DNA of 14,003 nt from Mariniphaga sp964624645 (GCA_964624645.1 CAZVAD010000069.1:1-14003); one strand, 5' to 3'. Shown: positions 1 through 6,869, counted from the stretch's first letter. Program-made: numbers and translations. The notes: generated from the letters alone by a model not told the origin.

Positions 1-836
1 AAGGCCCCATCTGGAATCACAAAACCGGTGAACTGATCTGGGTGAATATTACCGGGAAAATTCTCAATTTCTATAACCCCGGGCTGAAAAACAACAAGGA
101 AATGTTTACGGGACAGATGATTGGCACGGTGGTTCCGGCAGAATCGGGGAAAGTGATGGTGGCGCTGGAAAATGGATTTTATCAGTTTGACCCGGAGACA
201 GGCTCAAAGATTTTTGTTGCAGACCCGGAAGAGGAAGTTCCGGGCAACCGTTTTAATGACGGCAAATGTGACCCTGCCGGACGTTTCTGGGCGGGGACGA
301 TGAGCAAGGAGGGGAAACGGCAGGCCGGCGCACTTTACCGGCTCGATCCTGACGGGACGGTGCACAAAATGATCGAAAACGTAACCACTTCCAACGGCAT
401 TGTATGGTCGCACGACCACACAAAAATGTACTACATTGATACGCCGACTCAAAAAGTGATGGCTTGGGATTACGACAATGAAACGGGAGAGATCAGCAAT
501 CCCGGAACAGCAATCGAAATTCCGGGTGAAATGGGCTATCCCGACGGGATGGCCATTGATGCCGACGGGAACTTGTGGATTGCCCTTTGGGGCGGTTCGG
601 CAGTTGGCTGCTGGAATCCTGCCACCGGAAAACTGCTGCGCACCATTGATGTGCCGGCAAAAAACGTAACCGCCTGCGCTTTCGGCGACAAAGACCTGGG
701 AACTTTGTATATCACCACCGCACGAACAGGAACCGATGAAGCAGAACTGGAAAAATATCCGAATGCCGGCGGAGTTTTTAAAATCCGTCCGGGAGTAAAA
801 GGAGTGGAGTCAACCTTTTTTAAAGGGGAGTTTTAA
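1..836 (+). CDS. SMP-30/gluconolactonase/LRE family protein, 5' end missing
   Basis: The reading frame is open to the left edge: upstream of the GTG at 42 it continues in frame from base 3, reading GPIWN and then LIWVNITGK. This matches the conserved N-terminal region of SMP-30 proteins (E-G-P-x-W), so the real start lies outside the window. The family is a six-bladed beta-propeller that binds one divalent metal and hydrolyses sugar lactones (gluconolactonase, regucalcin). Hallmarks seen: RFNDGKCDPAGRFWAGTM (about 250-305), SNG with the likely metal-binding Asn (about 390-398), and GYPDGMAIDADGNLWIA with the likely metal-binding Asp (about 534-585). The first metal ligand, Glu, would sit just before the window. 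The protein ends GEF and is complete at its 3' end. The exact substrate cannot be told. It is followed 25 bases later by a toxin-antitoxin pair that looks unrelated in origin. The family call is sure; the enzyme activity is inferred. Confidence 0.93.
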   Translation, partial: GPIWNHKTGELIWVNITGKILNFYNPGLKNNKEMFTGQMIGTVVPAESGKVMVALENGFYQFDPETGSKIFVADPEEEVPGNRFNDGKCDPAGRFWAGTMSKEGKRQAGALYRLDPDGTVHKMIENVTTSNGIVWSHDHTKMYYIDTPTQKVMAWDYDNETGEISNPGTAIEIPGEMGYPDGMAIDADGNLWIALWGGSAVGCWNPATGKLLRTIDVPAKNVTACAFGDKDLGTLYITTARTGTDEAELEKYPNAGGVFKIRPGVKGVESTFFKGEF

Positions 837-848
837 AAAAAATTGAAT

Positions 849-856
849 TATCTTTG
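849..856 (+). promoter_or_regulatory. Bacteroidota -7 promoter element before mntA
   Basis: TATCTTTG is an exact match to the Bacteroidota -7 consensus TAnnTTTG. It ends only 5 bases before the mntA ATG at 862, so transcription would start at or within a base or two of the start codon. I see no convincing -33 TTTG partner at the usual distance. Confidence 0.45.
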
Positions 857-861
857 GTTTT

Positions 862-1334
862 ATGATTATAAAGGATTTAATAAGTAACCGGGATGATTTT
901 ATTGATTTATGTAAAAATCATAGCGTAAAACAAATCTATGCATTTGGTTCGTCAGTTTCTGAAAACTTCGATCAGGAAAAAAGCGACATCGATTTGTTGG
1001 TGGAGATTGATGAATCTGACCCGGTGGAAAGAGGTGAAAAAATTCTTTTGTTGTGGGATAATTTAGAGCTGTTCTTTAACCGGAAAGTTGATCTGCTGAC
1101 AAATCCCGTAATCAGAAATCCATACCTCAGAAAGAATATTGAAGATTCAAAAGTTTTGATTTATGACGCTTCAAANNNNNNNNNNNNNNNNNNNNNNNNN
1201 NNNNNNNNNNNNNNNNNNNNNNNNNNNNNNNNNNNNNNNNNNNNNNNNNNNNNNNNNNNNNNNNNNNNNNNNNNNCATACCTCAGAAAGAATATTGAAGA
1301 TTCAAAAGTTTTGATTTATGACGCTTCAAAGTGA
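862..1334 (+). CDS. mntA: MntA-type minimal nucleotidyltransferase antitoxin (interrupted by an artefactual gap)
   Basis: This is a minimal nucleotidyltransferase of the polymerase-beta fold, the antitoxin of HepT/MntA (type VII) modules. MntA enzymes AMPylate a tyrosine of the HepT toxin and so silence it. Visible motif: GSSVSENFDQEKSDIDLL, with G29-S30 and the metal-binding pair D42/D44; D77 in KVDLL is the likely third acidic residue. The gene is cut by 100 Ns at 1176-1275. The 55 bases before the gap (1121-1175) are repeated exactly after it (1276-1330), so the two contig ends overlap and the gap is spurious. Joining 1175 directly to 1331 gives a 105-residue protein ending YDASK with TGA at 1332-1334, a normal MntA size. 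The rest of the reading frame past the Ns (to 1314) is an artefact. The corrected gene overlaps the hepT start by 17 bases, which suggests translational coupling. The gene is A+T-rich compared with its flanks, consistent with horizontal acquisition. Confidence 0.88.
1121..1175 (+). repeat. 55-bp direct repeat flanking gap 1, left copy
   Basis: Bases 1121-1175 are identical to 1276-1330, and the two copies directly abut the two sides of a 100-N gap. A 55-base overlap exactly at contig ends is what a de Bruijn assembler run at k=55 leaves when two adjacent edges are scaffolded and not merged. I read it as an assembly artefact and not a biological repeat. Confidence 0.93.
1176..1275. other. Assembly gap, 100 Ns (probably spurious)
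   Basis: Exactly 100 Ns between two identical 55-base ends. Collapsing the gap and one repeat copy restores an intact mntA frame and the mntA-hepT overlap. The true sequence is therefore probably 155 bases shorter here. Confidence 0.95.
1276..1330 (+). repeat. 55-bp direct repeat flanking gap 1, right copy
   Basis: Identical to 1121-1175. It encodes the end of mntA in one frame and carries the hepT start codon (ATG at 1318) in another; in the corrected sequence it would be present only once. Confidence 0.93.
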
Positions 1335-1653
1335 AAAATATCTATATGATATTCTCTATGCAATAGAATTAATCGAGGAATTTGTTTCCGAAATCAGTTC
1401 ATTCTCTGATTATTCCAATGATAAAAAAACTTCCAGTGCAGTTGAACGGCAGTTAGCAATAATTGGAGAAGCTGTAAATAAATTTGACAAATTAAATTTA
1501 GACAAGCAATTAAAAAACACTACTGGAATTATTAGTCTAAGAAACAGAATTGTTCACGCTTATGATAATATTGATGACACAGTTATTTGGGCAATCATAA
1601 AAAGACATCTTCCCGCTTTAAAAGAGGAAATTAAAGACAAAATAAAACAATGA
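1318..1653 (+). CDS. hepT: HepT-type HEPN ribonuclease toxin (DUF86 family)
   Basis: This is a 111-residue HEPN-fold protein of the HepT/DUF86 family, the toxin of type VII modules. The diagnostic RX4HXY motif is intact as RNRIVHAY: R75 and H80 are the expected catalytic residues, and Y82 is the tyrosine expected to be AMPylated by MntA. The helical family landmarks are present, such as VERQLAIIGEAVNKF (residues 42-56) and the C-terminal WAIIKRHLPALKEEI. The ATG at 1318 lies inside the end of mntA in another frame, so the pair is overlapped and probably translationally coupled. At the other end the stop TGA (1651-1653) overlaps the ATG of the downstream dehydratase as ATGA. By family knowledge active HepT cleaves RNA, with tRNA reported as a target; the target here is unknown. 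The gene is A+T-rich like mntA. Confidence 0.92.
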   Translation: MTLQSEKYLYDILYAIELIEEFVSEISSFSDYSNDKKTSSAVERQLAIIGEAVNKFDKLNLDKQLKNTTGIISLRNRIVHAYDNIDDTVIWAIIKRHLPALKEEIKDKIKQ

Positions 1654-2609
1654 CCACCAAACATCTACCTGATTTTACCGATATTGAACAAGCCCATCTC
1701 GTTGTTCAGAAATATGCCCACCGTACACCGGTATTGACTTCAACCGGAATCAATAAAATTACCGGAGGCGAACTGTTTTTCAAATGTGAAAACTTCCAGA
1801 AAGTCGGGGCATTTAAGTTTCGCGGAGCCTGTAATGCTGTTTTTTCGCTTTCCGGTGAAAAGGTGAGAAAAGGCGTGGCCACCCATTCATCGGGAAACCA
1901 TGCCGCCGCACTGGCGCTGGCGGCAAAACTGCGTGGCATTCCGGCCTATGTGGTGATGCCCGAAAACTCGCCGGAAGTCAAAAAACGTGCAGTGGCTTCC
2001 TACGGCGCTATCATTACTTTTTGCAAGCCAACCCTTCAGGCGCGTGAAGATACGCTGATCAGCGTAATTGAACAAACCGGGGCAACAGAAATTCATCCCT
2101 ATGACAATTTTCATGTGATTGCCGGACAGGGAACCGCAGCCAAAGAACTGATTGAAGACTCCGGGGAGTTGGATATTGTGCTGGCATCGGTTGGTGGCGG
2201 CGGACTGCTTGGCGGAACAGCCATTTCAGCAAAAAGTATGCTCCCGCACTGCAAAGTGATTGCCGCCGAGCCGGCCGGAGCCGATGATGCTTTCCGCTCT
2301 TTTCATGCAAAAAAGTGGATTCCCTCCGTCAATCCCCAAACCATTGCCGACGGATTACTGACCTCTCTCGGAGAACGGAATTTTGCAATCATCATGCAAA
2401 AAGTGGATGGCATTGTTACCGTTTCGGAAGAAAAAATTGTGGAAGCCATGCAGCTTATCTGGCAACGGATGAAAATCATTGTCGAACCTTCATCGGCTGT
2501 GCCATTGGCTGCAATTCTGGAAGGGAAAATTGACGTAAGCAACAAAAGGACAGGGATCATTCTTTCAGGTGGAAACATTGAATTACACTATGACATCCCT
2601 GCTGTCTAA
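1650..2609 (+). CDS. PLP-dependent threonine dehydratase / serine racemase-like enzyme
   Basis: This is a fold-type II pyridoxal-phosphate enzyme of 319 residues, the size of serine racemase and of catabolic threonine ammonia-lyase without an ACT regulatory domain. Landmarks: K56 in GAFKFRGA forms the PLP Schiff base; SSGNH (80-84) includes the serine that acts on the substrate face; VGGGGLLGG (181-189) is the phosphate-binding loop; SGGN (306-309) contacts the PLP ring. E207, A211 and D213 in EPAGADD have the spacing of the Mg2+ site of eukaryotic serine racemase (E210/A214/D216). Threonine deamination to 2-oxobutyrate, serine dehydration or serine racemisation are all possible, and sequence alone does not decide. 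The ATG at 1650 overlaps the hepT stop as ATGA. The N-terminus fits the family and no other Met lies nearby, so the overlap appears real. No promoter-like element is seen just upstream, so expression probably depends on the toxin-antitoxin transcript. Confidence 0.9.
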   Translation: MTTKHLPDFTDIEQAHLVVQKYAHRTPVLTSTGINKITGGELFFKCENFQKVGAFKFRGACNAVFSLSGEKVRKGVATHSSGNHAAALALAAKLRGIPAYVVMPENSPEVKKRAVASYGAIITFCKPTLQAREDTLISVIEQTGATEIHPYDNFHVIAGQGTAAKELIEDSGELDIVLASVGGGGLLGGTAISAKSMLPHCKVIAAEPAGADDAFRSFHAKKWIPSVNPQTIADGLLTSLGERNFAIIMQKVDGIVTVSEEKIVEAMQLIWQRMKIIVEPSSAVPLAAILEGKIDVSNKRTGIILSGGNIELHYDIPAV

Positions 2610-2745
2610 TTTGGTTTTTTGAACGTCAAACAGGCTGTAGCAACAACGAACCTTTTTGTTTTTTTGGAATCTTTAAAACGATAACCTGCTGAAAGTATTC
2701 TGCAGAAATATGTTTCTATCCAGCCTCAGAGCGGGATTTCCTCGG

Positions 2746-2780
2746 GTCAGGCATATTCGCCTGACTTTTGATTTTTTTTT
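2746..2780 (+). terminator. Rho-independent terminator after the dehydratase gene
   Basis: A perfect 7-bp stem GTCAGGC / GCCTGAC with a 6-base loop (2746-2765) is followed by TTTTG and a run of nine Ts up to 2780. It would end + strand transcripts from the mntA-hepT-dehydratase unit about 135 bases after the last stop codon. It lies directly against the 3' end of the minus-strand tRNA-Cys. Read on the minus strand the hairpin lacks a following T run, so it is mainly a + strand terminator. Confidence 0.88.
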
Positions 2781-2781
2781 G

Positions 2782-2852
2782 AGGTACCTGGCGGATTCGA
2801 ACCGCCGTACACGGTTTTGCAGACCGTTGCCTAACCACTCGGCCAAGGTACC
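2782..2852 (-). tRNA. tRNA-Cys (GCA)
   Basis: On the minus strand the sequence begins GGTACCT and ends AGGTACC plus discriminator T, a 7-bp acceptor stem. The D arm reads TTGGCCGAGTGGTTAGGC. The anticodon arm is ACGGT-CTGCAAA-ACCGT with anticodon GCA, and the T arm is GGCGG-TTCGAAT-CCGCC. U73 is the usual discriminator of cysteine tRNAs. CCA is not encoded, as is usual in this phylum. Length is 71 nt. Confidence 0.96.
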
Positions 2853-2870
2853 GTTTTTAAATTCGGACTG

Positions 2871-2878
2871 CAAAGTTA
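2871..2878 (-). promoter_or_regulatory. Bacteroidota -7 promoter element for tRNA-Cys
   Basis: On the minus strand this reads TAACTTTG, an exact TAnnTTTG match, ending 18 bases before the tRNA-Cys 5' end. It continues as CAGTCC, closely like the element before tRNA-His (TATATTTGCAGCC), which lies at nearly the same distance from its tRNA. Confidence 0.55.
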
Positions 2879-2918
2879 GAAAAATTGTAATGAATTCCAC
2901 ACAAGCCCCCAACCATTT

Positions 2919-3275
2919 TCACAAAAACAACGTTACGCTCACTTTTTCAATTTCTCCGCCCATGGGTGGATGCATTTTCGAAACCTTAATTTTTGCATTC
3001 TGAACATTTGGAAACTTTGCCGACAGTGAATCAAGAATCCGTTGTGCCACATGCTCCAGCAGATGTGAGTTCACCTGCATTTCCGCCTTAACCAACTCAT
3101 AGACCGCCTGATAGTTCAGGGCATCTTCAAGTTTGTCGGAAGCTCCGGCAGCAGAGCAATCCACTTCAATGAAAATATCCACAACAAATTCATTTCCGAT
3201 AATCCGTTCAGATTCAAAATAACCGTGATAGGCATAAAACTTCATGCCCTCAATTTCAATAATACCCGGTTTCAT
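2919..3275 (-). CDS. folB: Dihydroneopterin aldolase
   Basis: FolB converts 7,8-dihydroneopterin to 6-hydroxymethyl-dihydropterin and glycolaldehyde in tetrahydrofolate synthesis, in the cytoplasm. The 118-residue product is the usual family length. Landmarks: the N-terminal IIEIEGMKFYAYHGYFESER with the active-site Glu (E21), Y55, the pterin-anchoring E74 in HLLEHVA, and catalytic K100 in KVSKMHPPM. The frame stays open upstream to 3542, but that extension runs into the oppositely oriented glnS gene and does not resemble FolB. I therefore place the start at the ATG at 3275 (protein MKPGIIEIE). It is divergent from glnS, with 117 bases between start codons, and lies upstream of tRNA-Cys on the same strand. 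No -7 promoter element was seen for it. The other folate genes here (folA, thyA) are in a separate locus. Confidence 0.94.
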   Translation of the reverse strand: MKPGIIEIEGMKFYAYHGYFESERIIGNEFVVDIFIEVDCSAAGASDKLEDALNYQAVYELVKAEMQVNSHLLEHVAQRILDSLSAKFPNVQNAKIKVSKMHPPMGGEIEKVSVTLFL

Positions 3276-3349
3276 GCCAATGAAATTAAGAATAAGTAAT
3301 GAATACAAAGAAAACAAACTTGGGTGAACCCTGATGATAAACCTTTTTT

Positions 3350-3357
3350 TAATTTTG
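3350..3357 (+). promoter_or_regulatory. Bacteroidota -7 promoter element before glnS
   Basis: TAATTTTG is an exact TAnnTTTG match, 35 bases upstream of the chosen glnS ATG (3393). It lies after the earlier in-frame Met codon at 3324, which supports the shorter start. A TTGG at 3320-3323 is too far away to be a normal -33 box. Confidence 0.45.
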
Positions 3358-3392
3358 CTACCATTGAAAATCAGCGGATAAAAACAAAAAGA

Positions 3393-5084
3393 ATGACAAA
3401 CAATACTGAAAATAGCGAGCCGGTCAGGAAGTCGAATTTTATTCACCAGCAGATTGATAAGGACCTTGCCGAAGGGAAAAATGATGGCCGGGTGCTGACG
3501 CGGTTCCCGCCCGAACCAAACGGATACCTGCACATCGGCCATGCAAAATCCATTTGCCTGAACTTTGGTATTGCCGAAAAATATGGCGGCAAATGCAACC
3601 TCCGGTTCGATGATACCAATCCCACCAAAGAAGAGACGGAATATGTGGAATCCATCATGGAAGATGTCCGCTGGCTGGGTTTCGACTGGGAAGACCGTCT
3701 TTACTATGCTTCAGACTATTTTCAGAACCTTCATGATTTTGCCGTGAAACTGATAAAAGAGGGGAAAGCTTATGTTGACGATCAGGATGCTGAAACCATT
3801 GCCGCTCAAAAGGGAACGCCTACCCGGGCGGGAGAAAGCAGCCCGTTCAGAGACCGCACACCCGAAGAAAACCTCGATCTTTTCATGCGGATGACTGCCG
3901 GCGAGTTTGACGAAGGCACAAAAGTGGTACGTGCGAAAGTTGATATGGCTTCGCCCAATATGCACATGCGCGATCCGATCATTTACCGCATCATTAAAGC
4001 GCACCATCACCGCACCGGCGACAAATGGTGCATTTATCCCATGTATGATTTTGCCCACGGGCAGAGCGATTTCTGGGAAGGCATCACCCATTCGGTGTGC
4101 ACGCTTGAGTTTGAGGTACACCGCCCGCTCTACGACTGGTTTATCGACCAGCTGCAGGAAACGGATTACAGACCGCGCCAGATTGAGTTTGCCCGGCTGA
4201 ATTTAACCTATACGATAATGAGCAAGCGAATGCTGCTCCAGCTGGTGAAAGAAGGTTTTGTCAACGGGTGGGATGATCCGCGGATGCCCACCATTTCCGG
4301 GTTGCGCCGGCGGGGATACACCCCGGAATCCATCCGGAATTTCTCCGACCGCATCGGCGTAACCAAAGTGGATGGAATGATTGACGTTTCCCTGCTGGAA
4401 TACAGCGTGCGCGAACACCTTAACAAAACCGCCCGGCGCGTGATGGGCGTGCTGGATCCGCTGAAAGTGGTGATAACCAATTATCCCGAAGAAACCGAGG
4501 AAGAACTTGAAGCCATCAACAATCCGGAGGATGAAAGCATGGGAACACGAAAAGTACCCTTTTCCCGGGAGCTTTACATTGAGCGGGATGACTTCATGGA
4601 AGAGCCGCCGCGGAAATTTTTCCGTCTGGCACCCGGTCGCGAAGTGCGGCTGCGTTACGCCTATTTCATCACCTGCAATGAAGTGGTTAAGAACGAAAAG
4701 GAAGAAATAACGGAACTCCGGTGCACCTACGACCCGGAATCAAGAGGAGGAAACTCGCCCGACGGACGGAAAGTGAAAGCCACTTTGCATTGGGTTTCAG
4801 CAAAACATGCCGTAAAATCCGAAGTCAGATTATACGACCGCCTGTTTACCGACGAAGACCCTTCCGGACATAAAGATGTGGATTTCAAAGAGTTTTTAAA
4901 TCCCGACGCATTGAAAGTGCTGCCGGAATGCTACCTGGAGCCTTCTGTGAAAAACAGCAAACCACTCGATCATTTTCAGTTTGAACGGTTAGGTTATTTT
5001 AATTTAGATTACGATTCTGCTCCCGAAAAACCCGTTTTTAACCGGACAGTGCCTTTGCGCGATTCCTACTCAAAAAGGAACTGA
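3393..5084 (+). CDS. glnS: Glutamine--tRNA ligase
   Basis: GlnRS, a class I aminoacyl-tRNA synthetase, charges tRNA-Gln with glutamine using ATP in the cytoplasm. The HIGH motif lies in RFPPEPNGYLHIGHAKS near the N-terminus, followed by the Rossmann-fold segments NLRFDDTNPTKEETEYVESI and DFAHGQSDFWEGITHS. The KMSKS loop is the MSKR form seen in GlnRS (TIMSKRMLL). The C-terminal anticodon-binding beta-barrels follow, up to FNRTVPLRDSY. The protein is 563 residues from the ATG at 3393 (MTNNTENSEPV), a normal bacterial GlnRS length. An earlier in-frame Met at 3324 would add 23 residues that do not look like GlnRS and would precede the likely promoter at 3350. It is divergent from folB. No clear terminator follows. 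Its presence implies direct charging of tRNA-Gln in place of an obligate GatCAB route. Confidence 0.97.
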   Translation: MTNNTENSEPVRKSNFIHQQIDKDLAEGKNDGRVLTRFPPEPNGYLHIGHAKSICLNFGIAEKYGGKCNLRFDDTNPTKEETEYVESIMEDVRWLGFDWEDRLYYASDYFQNLHDFAVKLIKEGKAYVDDQDAETIAAQKGTPTRAGESSPFRDRTPEENLDLFMRMTAGEFDEGTKVVRAKVDMASPNMHMRDPIIYRIIKAHHHRTGDKWCIYPMYDFAHGQSDFWEGITHSVCTLEFEVHRPLYDWFIDQLQETDYRPRQIEFARLNLTYTIMSKRMLLQLVKEGFVNGWDDPRMPTISGLRRRGYTPESIRNFSDRIGVTKVDGMIDVSLLEYSVREHLNKTARRVMGVLDPLKVVITNYPEETEEELEAINNPEDESMGTRKVPFSRELYIERDDFMEEPPRKFFRLAPGREVRLRYAYFITCNEVVKNEKEEITELRCTYDPESRGGNSPDGRKVKATLHWVSAKHAVKSEVRLYDRLFTDEDPSGHKDVDFKEFLNPDALKVLPECYLEPSVKNSKPLDHFQFERLGYFNLDYDSAPEKPVFNRTVPLRDSYSKRN

Positions 5085-5183
5085 GTGCTTAAAGCAGCGT
5101 GCGTTTTGCCGTGATAGGCTCTGTTTGCCGATGCTAAACGATTGTTAGCCGATTGATTAGCCCGTTTTTCGGATGCCGGCGAC

Positions 5184-5191
5184 TATATTTG
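5184..5191 (+). promoter_or_regulatory. Bacteroidota -7 promoter element before the LiaF-like gene
   Basis: TATATTTG is an exact TAnnTTTG match, 26 bases before the ATG at 5218. It would serve as the main promoter of the LiaF-like/LytS/LytTR unit. No clear -33 partner is visible. Confidence 0.5.
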
Positions 5192-5217
5192 CTGTTTGGA
5201 TTTGAAATAACGGGAAA

Positions 5218-5805
5218 ATGAAAGAAAAGAGAGACGANNNNNNNNNNNNNNNNNNNNNNNNNNNNNNNNNNNNNNNNNNNNNNNNNNNNNNNNNNNNNNN
5301 NNNNNNNNNNNNNNNNNNNNNNNNNNNNNNNNNNNNNATTCCCTATCATTTAAGGCAATTCGGGTGGCCGGCGCTGTTTATCGGAATTGGCATCGTTCTG
5401 CTGGTTACACATAGGCGTAAGCCCAAAATTCCACAATTTGAATCCTCTGCGCATGGCACCGATTTTTTTGATGATTTTGTGGTTTTTGGCGGAAAAGAAA
5501 TTTTCATCAGCTCAAATAACTTTCAGGGCGGAAAAATCACTTCAGTTTTTGGAGGCGCTGAATTTGATTTGCGGCAGACGGCTCTTTCCGAAAACGGAGC
5601 CGCCATTGAGTGCGTCAATGTTTTTGGGGGCAGCGGGTTTAAAATCCCCCCGGACTGGACGGTTGTCAATGAGTTGACGGTAATTTTCGGCGCCTTCACC
5701 GACAAACGCGGCACAACCGTTACAAACATCAGTCAGGACCCGTCAAAGGTTCTGGTGGTCAAAGGATTTTGTATCTTTGGAGGTGTGGAAGTCAAATACA
5801 ACTGA
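5218..5805 (+). CDS. LiaF-like membrane protein (interrupted by an assembly gap)
   Basis: This is a small membrane protein of the LiaF/YvqF type. The N-terminus (MKEKRD) is followed by 100 Ns, so the first transmembrane helix is probably lost in the gap. After the gap the frame reads PYHLRQFGWPALFIGIGIVLLV, a second transmembrane helix, then basic residues HRRKPK and a soluble domain. That domain repeats an FGG-type unit five times (VVFGGKE, SVFGGAE, NVFGGSG, VIFGAFT, CIFGGVE), the pattern of the LiaF C-terminal parallel beta-helix. LiaF proteins modulate envelope-stress two-component systems in Firmicutes; in Bacteroidota related genes often precede a LytS/LytTR pair, exactly as here. It ends 2 bases before the kinase start. 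The true length across the gap is unknown, and that the ATG at 5218 belongs to this gene is inferred. A regulatory role on the kinase is also inference. Confidence 0.82.
   Translation: MKEKRDXXXXXXXXXXXXXXXXXXXXXXXXXXXXXXXXXXIPYHLRQFGWPALFIGIGIVLLVTHRRKPKIPQFESSAHGTDFFDDFVVFGGKEIFISSNNFQGGKITSVFGGAEFDLRQTALSENGAAIECVNVFGGSGFKIPPDWTVVNELTVIFGAFTDKRGTTVTNISQDPSKVLVVKGFCIFGGVEVKYN
5238..5337. other. Assembly gap, 100 Ns (true unknown sequence)
   Basis: Exactly 100 Ns. Unlike the gap at 1176, the flanks share no repeated sequence that I can see, so real sequence of unknown length is probably missing here. It removes the N-terminal part of the LiaF-like protein. Confidence 0.9.
5772..5779 (+). 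promoter_or_regulatory. Internal -7 promoter element before the LytS-like gene
   Basis: TATCTTTG, an exact TAnnTTTG match, lies inside the last codons of the LiaF-like gene, 28 bases before the kinase ATG at 5808. It could drive the kinase/regulator pair separately. Because it overlaps codons for CIFGG, a chance match is also possible. Confidence 0.35.
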
Positions 5806-5807
5806 GT

Positions 5808-6869
5808 ATGGATTTTAAACATCCCTTTATATCCAACCCACGTCTGGGAATCTACTACGCATTGGTCTGGCTGGCCATCATAGTTACCAGTGTGCTCATC
5901 AAGTGGCTCTCCTTCGGGGCTGATCCTGGAATTGCGTTTACTGAAGCGGTTGCGTTTCATCTGACCTATGCAATCATCGGAGCATCTGTCTGGTACGTAA
6001 TAAAATTCAGTACGCTGGAAAATAACCCCACGGGAAAGATTGTTTTCACACATGCAGTTTCTGCCACAGTAATCGTGTTTATCTGGCTCTATTTAGGCAT
6101 GGTGATCATCAAGCTGCTCTATCCGCTGCATTATCAGGAAAATTGGGTTGGCAATAAAGTGATTATGACAATTTTTGGTGGCTACATGTCCTACATCACC
6201 TTTGTGATTTTCTTTTATGCGGTAAATTATTATCAGGAATTCAAGGAGAAACTCATCAATGAAGGCAATCTGAAATCCCTGGTTAAGGAAGCTGAATTGC
6301 ATGCACTGAAATCGCAGATCAATCCACATTTTTTGTTCAACAGCCTGAACAGCATCTCTTCGCTGACCATGACCGACCCGGCAAAAGCGCAGGAGATGGT
6401 GATTAACCTCTCTTCGCTGATGCGCTATTCGCTCAGGCATGACCAGATTGATAAAGTGCCGCTGAGCGAGGAGCTGAAAAACAATATGCTTTATCTTCAG
6501 ATTGAAAAAGTCCGGTTTGGTGAAAAACTGAATCCGGTTTTTGAAATGGATAAAAACTGCCTGCAGGCTCAGATTCCCAATATGCTCCTGCAACCGCTCT
6601 ATGAAAATGCCATAAAATACGGTGTATATGAAACGCTAGAGCCGGTTGACATCATCACAAAGGCAAGGCTTGTGCATGATGTGCTGGAGATATGTATCTC
6701 AAATAATTACGACCCGGACACCCTACCCAGAAAAGGCGAGGGAATCGGATTGCAGAACATCCGCGACCGCCTTCAGATTATCTACGGGAATCCGATGCTG
6801 ATGCATGTGGAAGACACCAAAAGAGAATTTAAAGTTACCCTGGCCATTCCTCAAAAGAATTTGAAATGA
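5808..6869 (+). CDS. LytS-type sensor histidine kinase
   Basis: This 353-residue membrane histidine kinase has an N-terminal region of about four transmembrane helices (roughly residues 16-35, 45-65, 79-103 and 118-140). A short coiled stretch and the His_kinase/HATPase domains of the LytS/YehU class follow. The phosphoacceptor is H174 in LKSQINPHFLFNSLNS. The N box is LLQPLYENAIKYG (N267), and the G box is GEGIGLQNIRDRL (310-322). The ATG at 5808 gives MDFKHPFISNPRLG, the usual start for this class, 2 bases after the stop of the LiaF-like gene; a TTG further upstream (5769) would overlap that gene. The stop overlaps the regulator's ATG as ATGA. It very likely phosphorylates the adjacent LytTR regulator. 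There is no large extracytoplasmic domain, so it probably senses something in or at the membrane, perhaps through the LiaF-like protein (inference). Confidence 0.93.
   Translation: MDFKHPFISNPRLGIYYALVWLAIIVTSVLIKWLSFGADPGIAFTEAVAFHLTYAIIGASVWYVIKFSTLENNPTGKIVFTHAVSATVIVFIWLYLGMVIIKLLYPLHYQENWVGNKVIMTIFGGYMSYITFVIFFYAVNYYQEFKEKLINEGNLKSLVKEAELHALKSQINPHFLFNSLNSISSLTMTDPAKAQEMVINLSSLMRYSLRHDQIDKVPLSEELKNNMLYLQIEKVRFGEKLNPVFEMDKNCLQAQIPNMLLQPLYENAIKYGVYETLEPVDIITKARLVHDVLEICISNNYDPDTLPRKGEGIGLQNIRDRLQIIYGNPMLMHVEDTKREFKVTLAIPQKNLK

Noticed and set aside
1176..1314. Extension of the MntA protein through the Ns to a stop at 1314 (150 residues)
   Set aside because: The part after the Ns is read in a shifted frame created by the filler length. 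The duplicated 55 bases show the gene really ends DASK at 1334.
2673..3003. Open frames on both strands across 2673-3003
   Set aside because: They run through the tRNA-Cys gene, its terminator or the end of folB, and show no protein-like features.
3276..3542. N-terminal extension of FolB to 3542
   Set aside because: It would overlap the glnS 5' end antisense and has no similarity to dihydroneopterin aldolase; the 118-residue form from 3275 fits the family exactly.
5133..5149. GCTAA/TTAGC inverted repeat after glnS as a terminator
   Set aside because: It is only 5 bp and A+T-rich, and the nearest T run is 15 bases away.
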